From an uncultured Coriobacteriaceae bacterium (lineage in GTDB: Bacteria; Actinomycetota; Coriobacteriia; Coriobacteriales; QAMH01): a DNA stretch of 6,375 bases. Positions 1 through 3,625 of this stretch are shown here, one piece after another. Position 1 is the first letter of the stretch; each line of letters starts with the position of its first letter. Location of the stretch: NCBI GenBank assembly GCA_902783925.1, contig CACZSV010000128.1:1-6375 (forward strand), written 5' to 3'. The notes under the pieces are model-generated. The model was given only the letters and a program-made list of their open reading frames with translations. It was not told the DNA's origin and searched no databases. Made by a program: the position numbers and the translations under genes.

Positions 1-1560
1 CTAGTCTTTCTTTGCACCTTTGCGCTTGCACGCATAGCTTACGACTATGCCCGACAACGCAAAGAGCGCGATGGCGTTGGGGAGTACCATGAGCTGGTTG
101 AACATGTCCTGCAGCTCCCAGACGACATCGTTTTGCAGAACCGTGCCAATGAACGTGAACACGGCTGCGACGAGCGCGAAGATGAGCACCGGCACTTTGT
201 CGTTTCGTTTGCGGAATAGGTATTGCACGTTGAGTTTTGCAAAGAGATTCCACGAAAGAATGGTCGAGAAAGCAAAGAACAGCAAGCATATGCAGATAAA
301 GATGTTGCCGCCGCCTGCTGTCATGAACTGACCGAAAGCGATCTGCGCCATATTGGTTTTGGAGATGCCGATGGCACCCGCGATGGCGGCGGGGTCGTGC
401 ATATCGGCGTCGGTAAGAACAACCTCGCCCTTATCGTTTTCGAGCTCACCGCTCGCGTTGAGCGAATATCCCTCGACGATGTTGTTGCCCTCTGCCTGGA
501 CGAATTCAACAACCGTCGAATTGCTCGAAGCGGTTTCGTATGCAGTCGCGAGCGGGCCGTTGCCCGTGTAGAGCACGCTGATGACGACGAGCGCGGTCAT
601 GGTCACGACGACGATGGTATCGATGAAGACGCCGATCATGGCGACGACACCTTGCTCGTGCGGCGATTTGACGTCGGCGAGGGCGTGCGCGTGCGGCGTC
701 GAACCCATGCCGGCTTCATTGGAGAACAGGCCACGTTTTGCACCTTGCGTGATAGCCGCCCAGATGCCGAAGAATGCTCCGCCCAAGCCTGCAGACGGGT
801 TGAAGGCATAGGTAAAGATCATGCTGAACGCTTCGCCCAGATGTTCGGCGTTCATGCAGAGCACGGCAATCGAGCCTGCGATGTAGAGCACTGCCATGAT
901 GGGGACGAGCTTTTCCGTGACAGAAGCCAGACGGTGCAAGTTGCCAATGAAGATGAAGCCGGCAAAGACCGCGATAGGCAGACCAACGACCCATGTGGGC
1001 ACGTTGAACGCATGATTCATGGTCTCGCCGATGGAATTGGATTGCACCATCGGGCCGATAAGGCCGAGCGCGATGATAACGGCAATTGCAAAGAACACAG
1101 CAAGTGCCTTTCCGCCGTTGCCCTTGAACGCTGTGGTGATGTAGTACGCAGGTCCGCCATGCGTGTTGCCTTCGCTATCGACCTGCTTGGTTTCCTGCGC
1201 GAGCACGGCCTCCGCGTAATTGGTTGCCATGCCGAGCAACGCGATGATCCACATCCAGAAAATCGCGCCAGGGCCACCGATGAGGATGGCTCCGCATGCG
1301 CCGACGATATTGCCGGTGCCTACCTGAGCCGCGATTGCCGTGGCGACTGCCTGAAACGAGCTGAGCGAGCCACCACGGTCTCCGCCGGAAAGCGAGAAGT
1401 CGCCGAACATGCGCTTCCAGCCTTCGCCAAAGCAGCGGAACTGCACGAATCTCGTGCGGATAGTGAAGAATAGGCCCGTTCCGATAAGCAGAATGAGCAG
1501 GACGTAGTTCGACAGATACGAGTTAATCGTCGAAACGATTTCGAGCAATGCTTGTTCCAT
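1..1560 (-). CDS. AGCS-family sodium:alanine/glycine symporter
   Basis: Predicted 519-residue inner-membrane carrier that imports alanine or glycine with Na+. Seen in the sequence: about ten or eleven hydrophobic segments; the AGCS signature at residues 95-110 (GGPGAIFWMWIIALLG); QVGTGNIVG at 79-87; HGGPAYYI at 134-141; and RGLFSNEAGMGSTPHAHA at 276-293. All are strongly conserved in this family. I chose the ATG at 1558-1560 because AAGGGAAGGG lies just upstream and the protein then begins as family members do. An in-frame ATG at 1656 would add 32 atypical residues and lie at the end of the riboswitch. Residues about 332-400 form a polar, acidic stretch between hydrophobic segments that makes the protein longer than the roughly 450 residues usual for the family. 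The stop codon is TAG at 1-3. The preceding glycine riboswitch argues that glycine is a physiological substrate. Family assignment is very sure; substrate preference is inferred. Confidence 0.96.
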   Translation of the reverse strand: MEQALLEIVSTINSYLSNYVLLILLIGTGLFFTIRTRFVQFRCFGEGWKRMFGDFSLSGGDRGGSLSSFQAVATAIAAQVGTGNIVGACGAILIGGPGAIFWMWIIALLGMATNYAEAVLAQETKQVDSEGNTHGGPAYYITTAFKGNGGKALAVFFAIAVIIALGLIGPMVQSNSIGETMNHAFNVPTWVVGLPIAVFAGFIFIGNLHRLASVTEKLVPIMAVLYIAGSIAVLCMNAEHLGEAFSMIFTYAFNPSAGLGGAFFGIWAAITQGAKRGLFSNEAGMGSTPHAHALADVKSPHEQGVVAMIGVFIDTIVVVTMTALVVISVLYTGNGPLATAYETASSNSTVVEFVQAEGNNIVEGYSLNASGELENDKGEVVLTDADMHDPAAIAGAIGISKTNMAQIAFGQFMTAGGGNIFICICLLFFAFSTILSWNLFAKLNVQYLFRKRNDKVPVLIFALVAAVFTFIGTVLQNDVVWELQDMFNQLMVLPNAIALFALSGIVVSYACKRKGAKKD

Positions 1561-1564
1561 GATT

Positions 1565-1601
1565 CCCTTCCCTTGCTGTCTACAAACATGCCCAGAGAAG
1601 G
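1565..1601 (-). promoter_or_regulatory. Symporter ribosome-binding site with possible anti-SD hairpin
   Basis: The ribosome-binding region of the symporter reads AAGGGAAGGG and ends four bases before the ATG at 1560. In the mRNA, CCUUCUCU (1601-1594) is complementary to AGGGAAGG (1573-1566) over eight pairs with one G-U, leaving a loop of 20 bases. That hairpin would hide the ribosome site. The pairing is visible in the sequence; a role as the expression platform of the riboswitch is inferred. Confidence 0.5.
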
Positions 1602-1624
1602 TCGAAAATGACGAACGCGGCTTG

Positions 1625-1639
1625 TACGGAATGTCCGTA
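1625..1639 (-). other. Small perfect hairpin in the symporter leader
   Basis: The mRNA reads UACGGA, CAU, UCCGUA: a six-pair stem with a three-base loop, located between the riboswitch aptamer and the ribosome site. No U-run follows, so it is not an intrinsic terminator. Its UUCCGU arm could also pair with the ACGGA repeats at the 3' side of aptamer helix P1, so it may belong to the switching region. That role is inferred. Confidence 0.4.
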
Positions 1640-1656
1640 TAGCTTTCGTGCTTCAT

Positions 1657-1780
1657 CCGTCCGTTTGCCTGAGAGTTTCGGTCTGCAGCGTGGGCAGCAG
1701 ACCTTGCACCTTCGGCATCTCATTTAAGAGATTCTCCGGAAGCCTTCTCCGCCTCCGGTCTCCAATTGGATTCCGAAGGT
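1657..1780 (-). promoter_or_regulatory. Glycine riboswitch (single aptamer with 5' helix)
   Basis: Cis-acting RNA that senses glycine in the leader of the symporter gene. On the minus strand the aptamer core shows the conserved blocks in order. CCGGAGA (about 1738-1732) is followed by a P2 hairpin, AUCUC/GAGAU (1732-1728 with 1721-1717). Next come GCCGAAGGUGCAA (1716-1704) and a perfect seven-pair P3, GGUCUGC/GCAGACC (1703-1697 with 1686-1680). The core ends with GAAACUCUCAGGCAAACGGAC (about 1679-1659), the hallmark 3' block. UCCG and CGGA can close P1. Only one full aptamer is visible. Upstream, 1779-1743 folds as a helix (CCUUCGG...CCG...GAAGG with inner UCC-AAUU-GGA) and may be the degenerate 'ghost' partner found in single-aptamer glycine riboswitches. 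Glycine riboswitches are known to control AGCS transporters as well as gcv operons. No terminator is seen before the start codon, so translational control is more likely. Confidence 0.93.
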
Positions 1781-1798
1781 TTCTATGAAGGTGTGCAG

Positions 1799-1827
1799 AG
1801 TATGGAGCTTTTGTGCACGTTTGACAA
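1799..1827 (-). promoter_or_regulatory. Promoter for riboswitch-symporter transcript
   Basis: On the minus strand, TTGTCA at 1827-1822 (five of six matches to a sigma-70-type -35) is followed after exactly 17 bases by CATACT at 1804-1799 (four of six matches to -10). Transcription would begin near 1791-1793, about a dozen bases before the first helix of the riboswitch leader, which is where it is expected. The position supports the call; the -10 itself is only moderate. Confidence 0.6.
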
Positions 1828-1855
1828 CAGGTTTTGAATATTTTTCCTCATTTCG

Positions 1856-1871
1856 ATGGCTGAAAGGCCAT
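1856..1871. other. Short inverted repeat between divergent promoters
   Basis: ATGGC and GCCAT are separated by six bases in the 1828-1893 gap between the symporter promoter and the regulator promoter. The five-pair stem is followed on the plus strand by TTTTCGCATTTTG. It could be a weak protein-binding site or hairpin, or chance. The rest of this gap is AT-rich and shows nothing else I can name. Confidence 0.25.
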
Positions 1872-1893
1872 TTTCGCATTTTGTTGGCTGGTA

Positions 1894-1913
1894 ACGGAAA
1901 CATGACGGAAACA
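1894..1913 (+). repeat. Two 9-bp direct repeats one helical turn apart
   Basis: ACGGAAACA occurs at 1894-1902 and again at 1905-1913, an 11-bp period. The second copy ends eight bases before the -35 of the MarR-gene promoter. Tandem same-face repeats abutting a -35 are a usual layout for an activator or a head-to-tail dimeric regulator. The repeats are directly visible; the binding role is inferred. Confidence 0.45.
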
Positions 1914-1921
1914 AAGAGGGC

Positions 1922-1950
1922 TTGAAATTAATCAGGTACCTTTCTATTAT
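1922..1950 (+). promoter_or_regulatory. Promoter of the MarR-type regulator gene
   Basis: TTGAAA (1922-1927, five of six -35 matches), a 17-base spacer, and TATTAT (1945-1950, five of six -10 matches). The predicted start near 1957 leaves a leader of about 34 bases before the ATG at 1991. The left arm of a large inverted repeat occupies the spacer, so repressor binding would exclude RNA polymerase. Confidence 0.75.
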
Positions 1951-1974
1951 TGGTATCAATAAGGAACCTGATTA
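1929..1974. promoter_or_regulatory. Inverted-repeat operator, probable MarR autoregulation site
   Basis: TAATCAGGTACCTT (1929-1942) and AAGGAACCTGATTA (1961-1974) are inverted copies matching at 13 of 14 positions, 18 bases apart. Inside them TTATTG (1947-1952) and CAATAA (1957-1962) form a second perfect inverted repeat centred three bases away. The structure covers the spacer, the -10 and the start site of the regulator's own promoter. MarR proteins typically bind such palindromes and repress themselves. The repeats are seen; the identity of the binding protein is inferred from position. Confidence 0.65.
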
Positions 1975-1990
1975 TAGAAGGGATACGAAC

Positions 1991-2563
1991 ATGGCTATCG
2001 AAAACGATGAGTTGATGCGGAAGTTCGTACGCGCTGGCATGATCATGCAGCATATCGAGAAGCCGTTTGGTCCACGCCATGGGCACGGCGGACACGGCAA
2101 ATGCCACGGACACGGCCCTGAAGGCGAGCAGGGTGGGCACGGGCATCCGGGTCACGCTCCGCACGGACATGGCGGCAAGGGGCACAAGCACGGGCAGATT
2201 CGTGCGCTCTCTTTGCTCGCCATGCACGAGGGCATGAACCAGAAAGACCTGGCATTTCTCTTGGGAATTCGCCCGCAATCCATGTCGGAGCTTTTAGGCA
2301 AGCTCGAAGAGTACGGTCTCGTCGAACGTAGGAAGTCTGCCGAAGACGCCCGCGCGATCAAAGTGTATTTAACCGAGGACGGGCGCACGCATGCACGAGA
2401 GATTGCAGAGATGCGCAAGCAGACGGCTGCCGATGTGTTCCAGGCTCTCGACGATGAAGAGAAAGCGGCGCTCAGTGCTATTCTCGACAAGCTCAACGTG
2501 GAGCTTGAGAAGATGAATCCGCGTCGCGGCAAAGAGGAGCAAGACGACACGCCGAAAGAATAA
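1991..2563 (+). CDS. MarR-family regulator with His-rich insert
   Basis: A 190-residue DNA-binding regulator. Residues about 69-132 form the winged helix: a helix around IRALSLLAMHEG, a helix-turn-helix from NQKDLAFLLGIRPQSMSELLGKLEEYG (83-109), and a wing with RRKSAEDARAIKVYLTEDG (113-131), the diagnostic MarR pattern ending in T-x-x-G. The tail (about 133-180) is helical and would complete the dimer interface. Residues 30-67 contain 12 His and one Cys (C38) in a Gly-rich stretch inserted between helix 1 and the winged helix. This could bind Zn, Ni, Cu or haem, but no metal is shown. I start at ATG 1991 because AGAAGGG lies eight bases upstream; an in-frame ATG at 1922 would place coding sequence over the promoter and operator. 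The gene stands alone, divergent from the symporter, and has a probable autoregulatory operator. Its target outside this window is unknown. Confidence 0.93.
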   Translation: MAIENDELMRKFVRAGMIMQHIEKPFGPRHGHGGHGKCHGHGPEGEQGGHGHPGHAPHGHGGKGHKHGQIRALSLLAMHEGMNQKDLAFLLGIRPQSMSELLGKLEEYGLVERRKSAEDARAIKVYLTEDGRTHAREIAEMRKQTAADVFQALDDEEKAALSAILDKLNVELEKMNPRRGKEEQDDTPKE

Positions 2564-2591
2564 CGGGCGGCTCATGCAGGGTGCATACAAT

Positions 2592-2614
2592 ACGGGCGCA
2601 TAAGATGCGCCCGT
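2592..2614. terminator. GC-rich hairpin after the MarR-type gene
   Basis: ACGGGCGCA, TAAGA, TGCGCCCGT: a perfect nine-pair stem with a five-base loop, 28 bases after the regulator's stop codon. It lies between two convergent transcription units, which fits a bidirectional terminator. No U-tract follows on either strand, so efficient intrinsic termination is doubtful. Confidence 0.45.
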
Positions 2615-2629
2615 CGCCAAAATGACGTA

Positions 2630-2656
2630 CGGGCAGGGCTATGATGTCCCCGCCCG
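2630..2656. terminator. Second GC-rich hairpin in the convergent gap
   Basis: CGGGCAGGG (2630-2638) can pair with CCCCGCCCG (2648-2656) with one A-C mismatch and a nine-base loop. It begins 15 bases beyond the stop codon of the minus-strand zinc-ribbon gene and would be the first hairpin in that transcript's 3' end. It has no clear U-run. With the neighbouring hairpin it may form a stem barrier between convergent genes or protect 3' ends. Confidence 0.4.
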
Positions 2657-2671
2657 CGCCATATTTGCAGT

Positions 2672-3604
2672 CTAGAAATCCAGGCAAACGTATGCGCTGC
2701 CGGCATCTTTGAGCTGCTGGTCCACAAAGTCCTGGGCCGCGCGGTCGATTTCGTTGATCTCTCGGTTGACGGCCGAAAGCTCGTCTTTCACGGGCTTCAT
2801 CCGCTCTTTGACTTCGCCTTTTTCCTTGAAATTGAAGAAGCCTTTGCTTCGCTTCTCGTCTTTGAGCTCGTTGAGCTGTGCATGAATACCTTCAGCCTGC
2901 TCTTGCAGCTCTTTTTTGCGCGCTGCATCATCCGGGTGCGCCGCGATGTAGATCTGGGCGACGGCATCACGGTATCTATCGCGTTTTGTCTCCCACGATT
3001 CATCTTGGCCGGCAATCTCGATTTTGTCGAAGAAACCGATCGTATCGCTTTTCCAGGTGCCGTCTTCTGTTTGCTCCCAGAACTTTGCCTCGCGCACCGA
3101 CTCCTCTATTTCCATGCAGTTTTCGAAGATGACGAGATTCTGCACGTTGTTCATCGGCTCGATGAGCGCAGCGCTGTTGAGCAACATCAGGCATTCTTTG
3201 GCGCGGCTGGTCAGGTTGTCATGTTGCTGCTTGTCTGGATGATCGGCTGAGTTGTATTCCTCGATAATGAGCTGCCAGGCTTGGCATACGTAGTTGTTGA
3301 CGCCACGCGGGCCAGTTGCGTTGATGTTTACGGCCTGCGCGTTGAAGTCCGCAGCGCTTCGGAGCTCGTGAGCGTGCCACTCGTCATGCGGGTTACCTTG
3401 CGAGGTTTGCTTGAAGTTTTGCGCTTGCATTGCTGCCTCGCGTGCCTGCTCGGCGACGATGCCTATGACACCCTGGGACTCGTCTTTCATGAGCTTTTGC
3501 GCTTCTTCGGGGGAATACTTGGTGCCACACCCTTGGCAGACGAACAGTCCTTCGGATTTGACGAAATCGTTGCCGCCGCATAGTTCGCAGGTTGGTGTTG
3601 CCAT
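2672..3604 (-). CDS. Zinc-ribbon, coiled-coil protein of unknown function
   Basis: A 310-residue soluble protein that I do not recognise as a named family. The N terminus has C6-x2-C9 and C23-x2-C26 (CELCG...CQGCGTKY), a classic four-Cys zinc ribbon, followed by SPEEAQKLM. Residues about 45-225 are mixed helical, with several Trp and no catalytic motif I can name. Residues about 226-298 are strongly charged and helical, and probably form a coiled-coil hairpin broken at KGFFNFKEKGE (254-264). A similar Phe/Lys-rich break in a helical tail occurs in various zinc-ribbon proteins of gut Firmicutes and Actinobacteria, by my recollection. No signal peptide or membrane segment is present. AGGAGG at 3617-3612, seven bases before the ATG, fixes the start. 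The gene follows the phosphatase by 21 bases and is probably co-transcribed, so it may act in the same stress or signalling pathway; that link is inference. Confidence 0.88.
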   Translation of the reverse strand: MATPTCELCGGNDFVKSEGLFVCQGCGTKYSPEEAQKLMKDESQGVIGIVAEQAREAAMQAQNFKQTSQGNPHDEWHAHELRSAADFNAQAVNINATGPRGVNNYVCQAWQLIIEEYNSADHPDKQQHDNLTSRAKECLMLLNSAALIEPMNNVQNLVIFENCMEIEESVREAKFWEQTEDGTWKSDTIGFFDKIEIAGQDESWETKRDRYRDAVAQIYIAAHPDDAARKKELQEQAEGIHAQLNELKDEKRSKGFFNFKEKGEVKERMKPVKDELSAVNREINEIDRAAQDFVDQQLKDAGSAYVCLDF

Positions 3605-3611
3605 ACTTGCT

Positions 3612-3617
3612 CCTCCT
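3612..3617 (-). promoter_or_regulatory. Strong ribosome-binding site of the zinc-ribbon gene
   Basis: AGGAGG on the minus strand lies seven bases upstream of the ATG at 3604 and inside the 21-base gap after the phosphatase stop codon. It supports independent efficient translation from a shared mRNA. It is much stronger than anything upstream of the phosphatase start, so the two proteins are probably made in unequal amounts. Confidence 0.8.
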
Positions 3618-3625
3618 GTTGTTCC

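Noticed and set aside
223..1473. Long plus-strand open frame of 416 residues opposite the symporter gene
   Set aside because: Its translation is charged, His/Arg/Asp-rich and low in hydrophobic residues, as expected of an antisense frame of a membrane-protein gene. It has no recognisable domain, and the opposite strand is a certain AGCS gene.
1561..1656. In-frame N-terminal extension of the symporter from ATG 1656
   Set aside because: It would overlap the 3' edge of the riboswitch aptamer and the leader hairpin and would add 32 residues unlike the family. The ATG at 1560 has the better ribosome site.
1821..1850. Perfect TTGACA on the plus strand as a -35 for the regulator
   Set aside because: No -10-like hexamer is found 16-18 bases downstream. 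The same bases serve better as the minus-strand -35 of the symporter transcript.
1922..1990. In-frame N-terminal extension of the MarR-type protein from ATG 1922
   Set aside because: The extension covers the promoter and inverted-repeat operator, whereas ATG 1991 has AGAAGGG at good spacing.
2078..2191. GGCACGG/GGACACGG-type short repeats read as a possible repeat array
   Set aside because: The repetition follows His-Gly codons in frame within the regulator gene. Units are irregular, with no conserved spacer length, so it is neither CRISPR nor a non-coding tandem repeat.
2152..2550. Minus-strand open frame opposite the MarR-type gene
   Set aside because: It is Ser/Arg/Cys-rich with no domain and is fully explained as the reverse complement of the clear winged-helix gene.
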